DNA of 64,000 nt from Immundisolibacter cernigliae (GTDB lineage Bacteria; Pseudomonadota; Gammaproteobacteria; Immundisolibacterales; Immundisolibacteraceae): the NCBI RefSeq assembly GCF_001697225.1, contig NZ_CP014671.1, forward strand, positions 186,001-250,000, in the 5' to 3' direction. The position numbers and the translations under genes are program-made. Each line of letters begins with the position of its first letter. The stretch's first letter is position 1. This document shows, piece by piece, positions 20,657-30,638 of this stretch. The notes under the pieces are model-generated. The model was given only the letters and a program-made list of their open reading frames with translations. It was not told where the DNA came from and ran no database searches.

Positions 20657-21917
20657 GGTGCAGCGCCTGGCCCAGCATCTCCGGAATGACCAGCGTCACG
20701 CCGCCGGGCGTGACGCTGAAGCGCTGCGCATCGGCAGCCGGATCCTCGCCGATCACCATGCCCGGCGGGATCACGCAGCCGCGCTCGACGATGGCGCGAC
20801 GGATGCGGCAGCCCTCGCCGATCTTCACCTGCGGCAGCACCACGCACTCCTGGACCTGCGCGCCAGCCTCGATGTGCACGTTGGTGAACAGCAGCGACCG
20901 GCGCACCGTGGCGCCGGAGATGATGCAGCCGCCGGACACCACCGAATCGACCGCCATGCCGCGGCGGCCGTCATCGTCGAACACGAACTTGGCCGGCGGC
21001 ACCTGCTCCTGCAGGGTCCAGATCGGCCACTCGGTGTCGTACAGGTTCAGTTCCGGGGTCACGCCGACCAGGTCCATGTTGGCGGCGTAGTAGGCGTCCA
21101 GCGTGCCGACGTCGCGCCAGTAGGCCTGCCCGCCGGTGGCAGGATCGACGAACGGGTAGGCGAAGGCCCGGTAGCGCTCCAGCAGACCGGGAATGATGTC
21201 GCGGCCGAAGTCATGCTTGGAGCCGCGCGTGTCGGCGTCCTTGTACAGCTGCTCGAACAGGAAGCGCGTGTTGAACACGTAGATGCCCATCGAGCACAGC
21301 GCCACGTCGCTGCGACCGGGCATCGGCGGCGGCTCGGCTGGCTTCTCGACGAAGCTGTGAATGCGCAGCTCGTCGTCCACGCCCATCACGCCAAAGCCGC
21401 TGGCCTCGCCGACCGGCACCTCGAAGCAGCCCACGGTCACGTCGGCCTGGCGCGTCACGTGCGCCGCCAGCATCGGGCCGTAGTCCATCTTGTAGATGTG
21501 GTCGCCGGCCAGAATCAGCACGTACTCGGGATTGTGGGCCGAGATGATGTCCAGGTTCTGCCACACCGCATCGGCGGTGCCGGCGTACCAGGAGGTCTCC
21601 AGCCGCTGCTGGGCCGGCAGCAGCTCCACGAACTCGCCGAACTGACCGCTCAACTGTCCCCAGCCGCGCTGGATGTGCAGCAGCAGCGAGTGCGCCTTGT
21701 ACTGCGTGAGCACGCCGATGCGGCGGATGCCCGAGTTGACGCAGTTGGACAGCGGAAAGTCGATGATGCGGAACTTGCCGCCGAAGGGCACCGCCGGCTT
21801 GGCCCGCCACAGGGTGAGCTGCTCCAGGCGGCTGCCGCGCCCGCCGGCCAGGATCAGCGCCAGGGTGTCGCGCGTCAGTTCGCTGATGAAGCGTTCTGGG
21901 CGTTTGGCACCGTTCAT
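20646..21917 (-). CDS. glgC: Glucose-1-phosphate adenylyltransferase
   Basis: GlgC makes ADP-glucose, the committed step of bacterial glycogen synthesis. The 423-residue protein has the nucleotide-binding start [21 protein letters not shown], with [15 protein letters not shown] after it. The substrate sites [14 protein letters not shown] and [13 protein letters not shown] are present, and then [20 protein letters not shown]. The C-terminal half is a left-handed beta-helix of hexapeptide-like repeats. A GGAGA site precedes the ATG at 21917; the longer frame is not conserved. It is divergent from glgB over 85 bases and runs into malQ. Confidence 0.97.
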   Translation of the reverse strand: MNGAKRPERFISELTRDTLALILAGGRGSRLEQLTLWRAKPAVPFGGKFRIIDFPLSNCVNSGIRRIGVLTQYKAHSLLLHIQRGWGQLSGQFGEFVELLPAQQRLETSWYAGTADAVWQNLDIISAHNPEYVLILAGDHIYKMDYGPMLAAHVTRQADVTVGCFEVPVGEASGFGVMGVDDELRIHSFVEKPAEPPPMPGRSDVALCSMGIYVFNTRFLFEQLYKDADTRGSKHDFGRDIIPGLLERYRAFAYPFVDPATGGQAYWRDVGTLDAYYAANMDLVGVTPELNLYDTEWPIWTLQEQVPPAKFVFDDDGRRGMAVDSVVSGGCIISGATVRRSLLFTNVHIEAGAQVQECVVLPQVKIGEGCRIRRAIVERGCVIPPGMVIGEDPAADAQRFSVTPGGVTLVIPEMLGQALHHAR

Positions 21918-22002
21918 GCGAAGCGTCTCCGGTTGATCGTGGTGGGACCAGGCTGGGCCATTGATACCATGCGGCAACGTGCAGCGAATTGACCCGGATC
22001 GA

Positions 22003-24168
22003 ATGAACGCAATAAGCATTCCAGAATTGCCGGCGGCCGAGTTGCGGCGCCTCGCGGACGGCCGCCTGTACGACCCATTCACGCTGCTCGGCCGGCACGG
22101 CGCGGCACTGCGCGTGTGCTGTCCGGGTGCCCGGCGCGTCTGGCTGAGCGATGCGCCCGACCCGCCGCTGAGACGCCTGCCGGACAGCGACATCTTCGAG
22201 GGCAATCCTGGCGATCGGTCCCTACCGGAGCATTACACCGTGTGCTGGCAGGACGCCGCCGGCCACTCGCGTCAGGCGGTGGATCCTTACACCTTCCCGC
22301 CGCAACTGGCCGAGTTCGACCTGCACCTGCTGCGCGAGGGCCGCCACTGGCATCCGCAGAATTTCCTGGGCGCCCATCCGCGGCGGGTGGACGGCATCGA
22401 CGGGGTGCTGTTTGCGGTCTGGGCACCGAATGCCGATGGCGTGTCGGTGGTCGGCGACTGGAACGGCTGGGATGGCCGCTGGCAGCCGATGCGCTGTCGC
22501 GGCGACAGCGGCGTGTGGGAGCTGTTCGTGCCGGGCGTGACGGCCGGCGCGCTGTACAAGTTCGAGCTGCGCACTGCCGGCGGCCTGCTGCTGAAGGCCG
22601 ATCCCTACGCCCGCGCCGGCGAACTGCGCCCGAGCACCGCCAGCCGCGTGACCGCCAACAGCGTCTATCGATGGGGCGACCAGGACTGGCTGCAGCGGCG
22701 CGCCGAAAGCGACTGGCGCCATGCGCCGATGAGCGTCTACGAGCTGCACCTGGGTTCCTGGCGGCGGCGCCCGGATGGCGGTTTTCTGAGCTACGCGGAG
22801 CTGGCCGAGCAGCTGGTGCCGTACGTCGCGGACCTGGGCTTCACGCACGTCGAGCTGCTGCCGGTGACCGAGCATCCGTACGACGCCTCATGGGGCTATC
22901 AGTGCACCGGCTATTTCGCCCCGACCAGTCGCCACGGCGACCCGGACGGCCTGCGGCTGCTGATCGACCGCCTGCACCAGGCCGGCATCGGCGTGATCCT
23001 GGACTGGGTGCCGGCGCACTTTCCGCGCGACGCGCACGCGCTGGCCCGCTTCGACGGCACGGCGCTGTACGAACACGAGGACCCGCGCCTGGGCGAGCAC
23101 CCGGACTGGGGCACGCTGGTGTTCAACTACGGCCGCGCCGAGGTGAAAAGCTTCCTGATCGGCAGCGCCCTGCACTGGGTGGAGGCCTTTCACGTCGACG
23201 CCCTGCGCGTGGACGCGGTCGCCTCCATGCTGTACCTGGATTACTCGCGCGAGCCCGGCCAGTGGCTGCCCAACCGCTACGGCGGCAACGAGAACCTGGA
23301 AGCGGTCGAGTTCCTGCGCGAGGTCTGCGGCGTGGTGCAGGGCCAGAACCCCGGCGCCCTGATGATCGCCGAGGAATCCACCGCCTGGCCGCAGGTCTCG
23401 CGCCCACCGTGGACCGGCGGCCTGGGCTTTGCCCTCAAGTGGAACATGGGCTGGATGCACGACACGCTGGATTATTTCCAGCACGATCCGGTGCACCGCA
23501 TGTACCACCACGACCGGCTAACCTTCGGCATGCTTTACGCGTACACGGAAAACTTCGTGCTGCCGCTGAGCCACGACGAGGTGGTCCACGGCAAGCGCGC
23601 ACTGCTGTCGAAGATGCCCGGCGACGACTGGCAGAAATTCGCCAACCTGCGCCTGCTGTACGCCTACCAGTTCACCTTTCCGGGCAAGAAGCTGCTGTTC
23701 ATGGGCAGCGAGTTCGGGCAGTGGACCGAGTGGAACCACGACACCGCGCTCGACTGGCCGCTGCTGGATTTTGATACCCACCGCGGCGTACACGCCGTGC
23801 TGCGCGACCTGGCACGGCTTTACCGCGAGCACCCGGCGCTGCACAGCCACGAATTCGAGCCGCAGGGCTTCGAGTGGGTGGACTGCCACGACGCCGCCCA
23901 GTCGGTGGTCAGCTACCTGCGCCACGGCGGCGGGCGCACGCTGCTGGTGGTGCTCAACTTCACGCCCATCGTGCGCCATGCCTACCGCCTGGGCGTGCCC
24001 CGGCCCGGTTGGTACCGCGAGCTGCTGAACTCGGACTCCGCGTACTACGGCGGCAGCAACGTCGGCAACAGCGGTGCCCACGCCCAGGCCATCCCGTGGA
24101 TGAGCCGCCCGTGGTCGATCACGCTGGACCTGCCGCCGCTGGCGGCGCTGGTGCTGGAACTGCCGTGA
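22003..24168 (+). CDS. glgB: 1,4-alpha-glucan branching enzyme
   Basis: GlgB introduces alpha-1,6 branches into glycogen. The 721-residue protein has an N-terminal CBM48 region ([20 protein letters not shown]), a second CBM48 ([20 protein letters not shown]) and a GH13 barrel. The nucleophile Asp lies in [20 protein letters not shown], the acid/base Glu in [14 protein letters not shown], and the transition-state Asp in [12 protein letters not shown]. The ATG at 22003 gives a length close to E. coli GlgB (728); an upstream TTG at 21961 is possible. Its stop overlaps the glgA start. Confidence 0.97.
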   Translation: MNAISIPELPAAELRRLADGRLYDPFTLLGRHGAALRVCCPGARRVWLSDAPDPPLRRLPDSDIFEGNPGDRSLPEHYTVCWQDAAGHSRQAVDPYTFPPQLAEFDLHLLREGRHWHPQNFLGAHPRRVDGIDGVLFAVWAPNADGVSVVGDWNGWDGRWQPMRCRGDSGVWELFVPGVTAGALYKFELRTAGGLLLKADPYARAGELRPSTASRVTANSVYRWGDQDWLQRRAESDWRHAPMSVYELHLGSWRRRPDGGFLSYAELAEQLVPYVADLGFTHVELLPVTEHPYDASWGYQCTGYFAPTSRHGDPDGLRLLIDRLHQAGIGVILDWVPAHFPRDAHALARFDGTALYEHEDPRLGEHPDWGTLVFNYGRAEVKSFLIGSALHWVEAFHVDALRVDAVASMLYLDYSREPGQWLPNRYGGNENLEAVEFLREVCGVVQGQNPGALMIAEESTAWPQVSRPPWTGGLGFALKWNMGWMHDTLDYFQHDPVHRMYHHDRLTFGMLYAYTENFVLPLSHDEVVHGKRALLSKMPGDDWQKFANLRLLYAYQFTFPGKKLLFMGSEFGQWTEWNHDTALDWPLLDFDTHRGVHAVLRDLARLYREHPALHSHEFEPQGFEWVDCHDAAQSVVSYLRHGGGRTLLVVLNFTPIVRHAYRLGVPRPGWYRELLNSDSAYYGGSNVGNSGAHAQAIPWMSRPWSITLDLPPLAALVLELP

Positions 24169-25628
24169 GCCGGCGCCTGCGGGTTCTGCTGGCGGCCAGC
24201 GAGGCCTATCCACTCATCAAGACCGGCGGTCTGGGCGACGTGGTGGGCGCTCTGCCCGCCGCACTGCGCGCCGTCGGCGTCGATGCGCGACTGGTATTGC
24301 CGGCCTACCCCGCCGCCCTGGCGGCCCTGCCCACGACGCGCCTCATTGCCCGCTCGGCCCTGTACGGGACGCCGCTTGCCCTGCTGCAGGCCGAACTGCC
24401 GATCGACGGCGGCCGCCCACTGCCGGTTTACCTGATCCAGGCGACGGCCTTCGAGCGCAGCGGCAACCCCTACCAGGACGTCACCGGTCAGGACTGGCCG
24501 GACAACCCCGCGCGCTTTGCGCTGTTTTGCCGCGCCGCGGCGGCCCTCGCACTGGGCCACCTTGCACCAGATTGGCGCGCCGACGTGGTGCATGCGCATG
24601 ACTGGCAGGCCGGCCTGCTGCCGGCCCTGCTCAGCCTGGAACCCAAACGCCCCAGGACCGTCTTCACCGTCCACAACCTTGCCTATCAGGGGCTGGTGGC
24701 GGGCGCGGATGCCGACGCGCTCGGTCTGCCCGTGGACTGGTGGTCACCGGACGCGCTGGAGTTCTACGGCCAGCTGGCGCTGATCAAGGGCGGACTGGCC
24801 TTTGCCGACCGCATCACCACCGTCAGCCCGCGCTATGCACAGGAAATCCAGACCGCCGAGTTCGGCTGCGGCCTGGACGGGCTGCTGCGGTATCGCGCCG
24901 GTGTGCTGTCGGGCATCCTGAACGGCATCGACACGGAGCTTTGGAACCCCGCTGCGGACCCGGCACTGGTGGCGCCCTACGATGCCCAGAGCCTCGCCGC
25001 CAAGGCACAGAACAAGGCGGCACTGCAAGCCGAACTGGGGCTTGCCGCCGAACGCGACGCCCTGCTGCTGGGGCTGGTCGGCCGCCTGGTGGAACAAAAG
25101 GGCATCGACCTGCTGCTGGGGGTTCTTAATCGGCTGCCGGCCGCCACGCAGGTGGCGGTACTTGGCAGCGGCGAGGCCGATTATGTCGCCGCGCTGCAGG
25201 CAGCGGCCCGTGCCAACCCGCGCCGGATCGCGTTTCGATCCGGCTATGACGAAGCACTTGCCCACCGCATCCAGGCTGGCGCGGATGCCTTTCTGGTGCC
25301 GTCGCGTTTCGAGCCCTGCGGCCTGACGCAGCTGTACGCCCTGCGCTACGGCACGGTGCCGATCGTGCGCGCCGTCGGTGGGCTTGCGGACACCGTGGTG
25401 GACGCCAGCCCGGCCAATCTCGCCGCCGGGCGCGCCACCGGCATCGTCTTCAAGCAAGCCAGCGCGGCGGCGCTCGCCGCAGCCATCCGGCGCGCCCTCG
25501 GCCTGTACCGGGCCGGGACATCCTGGCGGGAAATGCAGGCCGCCGGGATGGCCGAGGATCACTCCTGGACCACCGCCGCCCAGGCCTACAACGCGCTCTA
25601 CCAGGACCTCGTCCGAACACCGGACTGA
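24165..25628 (+). CDS. glgA: Glycogen synthase (ADP-glucose)
   Basis: GlgA extends the alpha-1,4 chain from ADP-glucose. The 487-residue GT5 protein has the N-terminal substrate motif [30 protein letters not shown], and the C-terminal GT-B half with [20 protein letters not shown], where the catalytic Glu sits. The GTG at 24165 overlaps the glgB stop (GTGA) and places the first strand [12 protein letters not shown] correctly. It converges with the dioxygenase beta gene only 14 bases away, with no obvious terminator between. Confidence 0.97.
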   Translation: MSRRLRVLLAASEAYPLIKTGGLGDVVGALPAALRAVGVDARLVLPAYPAALAALPTTRLIARSALYGTPLALLQAELPIDGGRPLPVYLIQATAFERSGNPYQDVTGQDWPDNPARFALFCRAAAALALGHLAPDWRADVVHAHDWQAGLLPALLSLEPKRPRTVFTVHNLAYQGLVAGADADALGLPVDWWSPDALEFYGQLALIKGGLAFADRITTVSPRYAQEIQTAEFGCGLDGLLRYRAGVLSGILNGIDTELWNPAADPALVAPYDAQSLAAKAQNKAALQAELGLAAERDALLLGLVGRLVEQKGIDLLLGVLNRLPAATQVAVLGSGEADYVAALQAAARANPRRIAFRSGYDEALAHRIQAGADAFLVPSRFEPCGLTQLYALRYGTVPIVRAVGGLADTVVDASPANLAAGRATGIVFKQASAAALAAAIRRALGLYRAGTSWREMQAAGMAEDHSWTTAAQAYNALYQDLVRTPD

Positions 25629-25642
25629 GGCGCCGGCTCTCC

Positions 25643-26146
25643 CTACACGCTGAACACGTCCAGCTGGCGCGGGATGATGTCGTTGTTGATCACCACCTTC
25701 TTGTGCACGATGCCGAAGCCCTCGGCCCGCCGGCGCAGCGCGTAGCGGTAGGTGCCGAAGAAGAAATCGACGCGCTTTTCATCGTGCTTGAAGGCGTCGG
25801 TCTGGAAGTTGGCGCTGACCAACTGGCAGCCGTCACGCGCACCGGCCAGGCGAACGTTGGTCACCAGGTGCGTCACGCGCGGCATGCGCAACAGCGACGA
25901 GGACAGACCCGAACGGATGCGCCAGATGCGCTCCTCCAGACGCGGCTTGCCTTCCAGGTAGATCAGCGACAGCTGCGTGTCCGGGTCTTCGTTGAGCACG
26001 TCATCGTCGTCCCAGGCCGGCAGCCAGAACACGCAGTCGTCCTCGTACAGGGCCAGCCAGTCGTCCCAGCGGCGCTGGTCGAGACAGGCCGCCTCTTCGA
26101 GCAGGCAGTCGGCGACTTGCGCCAGCAGTTGAATGTCGATTGCCAT
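25643..26146 (-). CDS. Aromatic-ring-hydroxylating dioxygenase beta subunit (locus A)
   Basis: This 167-residue protein is the small structural subunit of a Rieske dioxygenase (NTF2/cystatin-like fold). It starts MAIDIQLLAQVADCLLEEAA, with the family segments DDWLALYEDDCVFWLPAW, TQLSLIYLEGKPRLEERIWR and SGLSSSLLRMPRVTHLVTNV. The sequence is close in style to benzoate/toluate dioxygenase beta chains. It follows the alpha gene after one base, so the two form a two-gene unit. No reductase or ferredoxin gene follows; glgA converges from the other side. Confidence 0.92.
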   Translation of the reverse strand: MAIDIQLLAQVADCLLEEAACLDQRRWDDWLALYEDDCVFWLPAWDDDDVLNEDPDTQLSLIYLEGKPRLEERIWRIRSGLSSSLLRMPRVTHLVTNVRLAGARDGCQLVSANFQTDAFKHDEKRVDFFFGTYRYALRRRAEGFGIVHKKVVINNDIIPRQLDVFSV

Positions 26147-26147
26147 C

Positions 26148-27497
26148 TCAGGCCACCTCGCGTGCGTTGGCGTCGCGCTCCAGACCCTTGCACAGGGTGT
26201 TCATCCAGTGCCGGTATTCGCCGTGGTAGAGGGTCTCGTCGGCCGCGTCGGGGGCGCTCACGCGCGCCTTGATGCCGACCTCCTGCGCATACGCATCCGG
26301 CCCCATCACGCGCCGCGCCATGCCGCGGTCGAAGTCCTGCCACTGCGCATTGCGCCCGTAGTAACCGGACTGGCAGGCGTCGAACTCGGTCAGGTCGTCC
26401 GGCGTGGCCAGGCCGCTGGCGCTGTAGAAATCCTCGTACTGGCGCAGGCGCCGGCGGCGCTGTTCGGGAGCCTCGCCCTTCATGGCGATGCACTTGACGG
26501 TGACCTCGGTCTCGTCCGCCGACAGCGGTCGCCAGGAACGCACCTGCGTGGAAATGCCGTCGAACAGGATCACGTTCGGGTAGATCAGCACCTGGCGCAG
26601 GCGGGCGGCCATCCAGCGGGCGCGCGGCTCGCCGAAGCGCTCGACCAGGCTCTCGAACTGCATGCCGGCGGCCCGGTCGCGGTAGTTGGCGACATCGAAC
26701 CAGATCAGCACGTGCCCGTTGCCAAGGTCGTAGTTGCCGTTGGCCAGCTGCGGATTGAGCACCTGGATGGCCTTGACTTCGTCCTTGCCGGCCGCCTGGG
26801 CGGCCTTTTTGGCCCGCTGCCCAGCCAAATTGAAATACGAGGCGTGCACCACGTCGACGTGATAGCCGTCGACGCCGTTCTCGGCCTGCATCTTCCAGTT
26901 GCCGTGGTGGGTGTACACCGACTGCCCCGGCAACACCTCCAGCCCCTGCTCGGACTGGTCGGCGAACATGTCCAGGAAGATCGCCGCACCGGCCAGGTGC
27001 TCCTTCAGCGGCAGCACGTCGGCATTCAGGCTGGCGAAGATGAAGCCGCGGTAGGACTCGACCCGCGGCACCGGCGTCAGGCCGTAGGCGTCCTTGCTGA
27101 AACCGGCCGGATAGGCGCCGCCGGCCTCGTTCTTGATGTCCAGCAGGCCGCCGCGATTGTCGAACACCCAGCCGTGATACGGGCAGGCCCACTGTTTGGC
27201 GTTGCCCTTGCGCTTGCGGCACACATTGGCGCCGCGGTGGCTGCAGGCGTTCACGAAGCCGCGCAACTGGCCGTCGCTGTCGCGGTTGATGATCACCGGC
27301 TGGCGACCCATCACGGTGGTGATGTAGTCGTTGGGCTTGGGCAACTCGCTGTCGTGGGCGATGTAGATCCAGTTGCCCTCGTAGATGTGCTTCAGCTCCG
27401 CCTCGAAGATATCGGGGTCGGTGTAGATCGAGCGGTGAACCTTGAAGGTCTCGCCGGGCTTGTCGACAACTCGCCACTGCAAGTCTTGCGGTCGCAT
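26148..27497 (-). CDS. Aromatic-ring-hydroxylating dioxygenase alpha subunit (locus A), benzoate-dioxygenase-like
   Basis: The 449-residue catalytic subunit has a Rieske [2Fe-2S] site in residues about 88-115 (CSHRGANVC ... CPYHGWVFDN) and a mononuclear iron site in AENGVDGYHVDVVHASYFN. In that site the two His and the bridging Asp are intact. Overall layout and length match BenA/XylX-type enzymes, which dihydroxylate benzoate-like acids, but the substrate here cannot be read from sequence. The ATG at 27497 has a GGAGT ribosome site. It is divergently transcribed from locus B over a 296-base region. Confidence 0.92.
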   Translation of the reverse strand: MRPQDLQWRVVDKPGETFKVHRSIYTDPDIFEAELKHIYEGNWIYIAHDSELPKPNDYITTVMGRQPVIINRDSDGQLRGFVNACSHRGANVCRKRKGNAKQWACPYHGWVFDNRGGLLDIKNEAGGAYPAGFSKDAYGLTPVPRVESYRGFIFASLNADVLPLKEHLAGAAIFLDMFADQSEQGLEVLPGQSVYTHHGNWKMQAENGVDGYHVDVVHASYFNLAGQRAKKAAQAAGKDEVKAIQVLNPQLANGNYDLGNGHVLIWFDVANYRDRAAGMQFESLVERFGEPRARWMAARLRQVLIYPNVILFDGISTQVRSWRPLSADETEVTVKCIAMKGEAPEQRRRRLRQYEDFYSASGLATPDDLTEFDACQSGYYGRNAQWQDFDRGMARRVMGPDAYAQEVGIKARVSAPDAADETLYHGEYRHWMNTLCKGLERDANAREVA

Positions 27498-27617
27498 GGG
27501 GTACTCCTGATCGGGCGGCCATGTGCCGGACGGCGACGATCGCCGACGACAACATGGGCGTGGCGGATGTTGGCAGGGTCGCTGCGGCAGCCATTGACGG
27601 TCGTCAAGCCGACCCGA

Positions 27618-27633
27618 CCGACCAAACGGTCGG
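27618..27633. promoter_or_regulatory. Palindromic operator candidate between divergent dioxygenase loci
   Basis: CCGACC-AAAC-GGTCGG is a perfect 6-base inverted repeat in the 296-base region (27498-27793) separating two divergent dioxygenase units. Palindromes of this type (CCGACC/GGTCGG) are typical of TetR-family operators. No regulator gene lies next to it in this window. The rest of the region contains no gene I can support. Confidence 0.4.
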
Positions 27634-27793
27634 CGCTGCTTTACAAGCGTTCGTCGGCCGGATACCGTGCGCGTATCCCCTGCCGGGCGCGTTTCACGCC
27701 CGAACTGACCACGACGCAGCGCACCGGCTATTGCCTGTGCCGCCGCGCATTCGGCGTCCCCGCGCCGACCATGATTTTCAGAGGAGTCCGGAC

Positions 27794-29041
27794 ATGAACA
27801 AACCGCGGGACTACGACGACCTGGCCCAGGTCGATCGCACCCACATCAGCCTGTATACCGATCCTGCCGTGCTGCAGGACGAGCTGGAGCGCATCTTTTA
27901 TCGCTCCTGGGTGTACGTGGCGCACGAGAGCGAGCTGCCCAATCCGGGCGATTACAAGACCACGTTCATCGGCCTGGTGCCGGTCATCGTCAGCCGCGAC
28001 ATGGCCGGCAAGGTGCATGTGCTGGTCAACCGCTGCATGCACCGCGGCGCCACGGTGTGCGCCACGGAAAAAGGCCACGTCAAGAGCTTCACCTGCCCCT
28101 ACCACGGCTGGGAGTTCGGGCTCGACGGCTCGCTGGCGGCGATCGCCATGCCGCGCGGCTACAACCCGGGCGAGCTCGACAAGGAATCGCTGAACATGGT
28201 TTCCGCGGTTCGGGTCGAGAGCTATCGCGGCATCATCTTTGCCAGCCTGCTGGCCGAGCCGGACATCTCGCTGAAGGAAAAGCTCAGCGGCGTGAAGGAA
28301 TACATCGACCTGTACATGGACTTCTCGCCGGTCGGCGAAATCCTGGTCGGCCACAGCGGCGTGTCGAAGCACCTGTACAAGGGCAACTGGAAAATCCAGG
28401 TCGAGGGCAGCGTCGAGGGCTATCACGCGCCGGTCACGCACGCCACGGCCTTCGACGTGATGATCCGCAAGATGGGTTTCCCGGGCAATTACCAGGACCA
28501 GCCCCTGCACGGCATCGACGGCGGGCACGGCAACAACGTGCTGGAGGTGTACCGCATGCCCGACGAGGCAGTGTTCAAGCGCTGGGGGCCGGAGTTCATC
28601 GACCTGCTGACGCAGGCACACGGCCGCGAGCGGGCGATGGAAGTGCTGCGCACGCGTTTCAACTTGGTAGTGTTCCCCAATTTTGCGATTCTGGAGTACC
28701 AGTTCCGCGTCATCCGGCCGATCGAGCCGGAACTGACCGAGGTGCGCCTGTACCACACCACCCTCAAGGGCGTACCGCCGCAGTTCAACACCCGCCGCGT
28801 GCGCGAGCACGAGTTCTTCTACGGCCCGGCTTCGTTCGGCGGCCCGGACGATTACGCCGTGTTCGATCGCATGGGTGCCGGCTACCACGCGCGCATGGCG
28901 CCGTGGGTGTATCTGAATCGCGGCTACCTGTCGGAGACAACGGACGACAAGGGCCGCCGTGTCGGCGGCCACACGCAGGAAACCCAACAACGTGCGCCGT
29001 ACTACGAGTACCGGCGGCTGATGGCGCAGGCAGGAAAGTAA
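27794..29041 (+). CDS. Aromatic-ring-hydroxylating dioxygenase alpha subunit (locus B)
   Basis: The 415-residue catalytic subunit has the Rieske motif CMHRGATVC ... CPYHGWEFG and an iron-site region KIQVEGSVEGYHAPVTHATA with both His. The residue aligned with the bridging Asp of classical enzymes is Glu (SVEGYH where BenA-type proteins have GVDGYH), which is unusual. The start ATG has GGAG 10 bases upstream. It is only distantly similar to the locus A alpha subunit. It heads a four-gene unit with its beta subunit and two VOC proteins. Confidence 0.9.
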   Translation: MNKPRDYDDLAQVDRTHISLYTDPAVLQDELERIFYRSWVYVAHESELPNPGDYKTTFIGLVPVIVSRDMAGKVHVLVNRCMHRGATVCATEKGHVKSFTCPYHGWEFGLDGSLAAIAMPRGYNPGELDKESLNMVSAVRVESYRGIIFASLLAEPDISLKEKLSGVKEYIDLYMDFSPVGEILVGHSGVSKHLYKGNWKIQVEGSVEGYHAPVTHATAFDVMIRKMGFPGNYQDQPLHGIDGGHGNNVLEVYRMPDEAVFKRWGPEFIDLLTQAHGRERAMEVLRTRFNLVVFPNFAILEYQFRVIRPIEPELTEVRLYHTTLKGVPPQFNTRRVREHEFFYGPASFGGPDDYAVFDRMGAGYHARMAPWVYLNRGYLSETTDDKGRRVGGHTQETQQRAPYYEYRRLMAQAGK

Positions 29042-29043
29042 CC

Positions 29044-29535
29044 ATGGATCGCAATGCCGTAGAAGCGTTTCTGATCGAGGAAGCGCGCCTGATCGACGAG
29101 AAGCGCTGGCGCGAGTGGCAAAAGCTGTTCAGTACCGACGCGCTGTACTGGATCCCGTCCAACCGCCTTGACGCCGACCCGCTGCAGCACGTGTCGTTCG
29201 TGTACGACGACATGGAGTTGCTGAACGAGCGCCTGATCCGCCTGGAAAGCGAGTTCTGTTTTGCCCAGGCGGTGCCGTCGAGCACCCTGCACCAGATCAG
29301 CAACATCGCCATCGCGCCCGGCGAGCAGGACGGCGAAATCGCCGTGCGCTCGAACCAGGTGATCTACGAGTTCAAGAACAACTCGCAGCGGCGCCTGGAA
29401 CCGCTCAATATCTTTCCGGCCTTCTGTGAACATATCCTGCGGCGTGCCGATACCGGCGTGTGGCAGATTCGCTACAAGAAGGTTGGCCTGCTCAACTGCG
29501 ATTCCGAGATCACCAACCTGACCTTCCTGCTCTAA
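29044..29535 (+). CDS. Aromatic-ring-hydroxylating dioxygenase beta subunit (locus B)
   Basis: This 163-residue small subunit starts MDRNAVEAFLIEEARLIDEK two bases after the alpha stop. It shows WREWQKLFSTDALYWIPSN, VSFVYDDMELLNERLIRLES and the C-terminal RYKKVGLLNCDSEITNLTF, all normal for the SnoaL/NTF2-like beta chains. It supports the trimeric architecture and has no catalytic iron. A CMD-VOC fusion gene follows after 23 bases, so the unit is probably one operon up to the terminator at 30582. Confidence 0.91.
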   Translation: MDRNAVEAFLIEEARLIDEKRWREWQKLFSTDALYWIPSNRLDADPLQHVSFVYDDMELLNERLIRLESEFCFAQAVPSSTLHQISNIAIAPGEQDGEIAVRSNQVIYEFKNNSQRRLEPLNIFPAFCEHILRRADTGVWQIRYKKVGLLNCDSEITNLTFLL

Positions 29536-29558
29536 CGGGCCCCACCCGCGAGGTCGCC

Positions 29559-30548
29559 ATGAAAAACGAAGGCACGTTCAACATCGAAGCCGCCGACGGC
29601 TTTCCGTTCTCCCGCGACAGCAAGGACTTCCAGCAGGGCGTGGCCCTGATGCGCAAGGTGCTGGGCGCCGAGGACGCCGCCAAGGTCGAGGGCCTGATCG
29701 ACAACCCGCTGTTCGGCAGCGAACTGGGCTACCTGTTCTCCAAGACCTGGGGCGCGCTGTACGCCCGCGACAACCTGCCGCTGCGCGACCGCGCCCTGCT
29801 GCTGATGGGCACCGATCTGGCGCTCGGCCGCGAGGGGCCGCTCAAGGACCACATGCGCGTGGCCCTGCATGCCGGCCTGAGCCCGGCGCAGATCATCGAG
29901 GTGCTGTTCCAGTCCATGTTCTACATCGGCGCACCGGGCATGGTGCTGGGCCTGAAGGTGGCCAGCGAGGTGCTGGCGCCGCACATGGAGGCGCTCAAGC
30001 ACGCGCCGGCAATTCCGCAACGAGTAAGGGAGGGGACGATGATCAACGATCTTGGCGTACGCCTGGGGCCGATCAACCACGTCGCGATGGCGGTCAAGGA
30101 CTGGGAGACGACGGCGCGCGGCTTCGCCAGCCTGATGGGCCTGAAAACCTGGCGCAAGATGGAAATTCCGTCGGCCATCATGGAAAAGGCCGAGTACTAC
30201 GGCAAGCCGGCCGAGTTCGTATGGATTTCGGCCTTCGCCAAGCTGGGCGACACGCTGATCGAGCTGTGCCAGCCGGTGTCCGGGCAAACCATCTTTGGTG
30301 ACTTCGTGCAGCAGTACGGCGACGGCATGCAGCACGTCGGCGACCTGTCGCACCCGGAACCGCTGGAGCTGGTGCGCCGCTACACCAGCCAGGGCGTGAA
30401 GGTCGCCAACTACTGCAAGATCGCCGGCATTGCCGAGCTGTTCTTCCTGGACACCCGCGAGCAACTGGGCGGCATGTTCCTGGAAGTGGTGGCGCCGCCC
30501 ACCTACGCGCAGATCGCCGCCATGGGCGAGGACGTCACCTTCACCTGA
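29559..30548 (+). CDS. Fusion of carboxymuconolactone-decarboxylase-like (CMD) and VOC domains
   Basis: This 329-residue protein joins two small folds. Residues 1-145 resemble the AhpD/CMD family (LPLRDRALLLMGTDLALGRE, LKDHMRVALHAGLSPAQIIE) but lack the redox Cys pair, as in the decarboxylase branch. Residues 165-329 form a VOC (glyoxalase/dioxygenase) module whose metal ligands look intact: His in INHVAMAVKD, His in GMQHVGDLS and Glu in GGMFLEVVAPP. Both folds act in aromatic ring-cleavage pathways, so a lactone or ring-cleavage product processing role is likely. The reaction is unknown. Confidence 0.8.
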   Translation: MKNEGTFNIEAADGFPFSRDSKDFQQGVALMRKVLGAEDAAKVEGLIDNPLFGSELGYLFSKTWGALYARDNLPLRDRALLLMGTDLALGREGPLKDHMRVALHAGLSPAQIIEVLFQSMFYIGAPGMVLGLKVASEVLAPHMEALKHAPAIPQRVREGTMINDLGVRLGPINHVAMAVKDWETTARGFASLMGLKTWRKMEIPSAIMEKAEYYGKPAEFVWISAFAKLGDTLIELCQPVSGQTIFGDFVQQYGDGMQHVGDLSHPEPLELVRRYTSQGVKVANYCKIAGIAELFFLDTREQLGGMFLEVVAPPTYAQIAAMGEDVTFT

Positions 30549-30581
30549 GCGCGCCCCGCACGGCGCACGCGAACAAACCCC

Positions 30582-30612
30582 TCAGGCCGGCGCAACCCGG
30601 CCTGATTTTTTT
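30582..30612 (+). terminator. Rho-independent terminator
   Basis: A 9-bp GC-rich stem TCAGGCCGG/CCGGCCTGA with a short loop is followed directly by seven T. It lies after the CMD-VOC gene and only 27 bases before the ATG of the double-VOC gene. It either ends the upstream operon, leaving the next gene to another promoter, or acts as an attenuator. Confidence 0.85.
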
Positions 30613-30638
30613 GTGAACCGCAAACGAGGAGATTCCCC

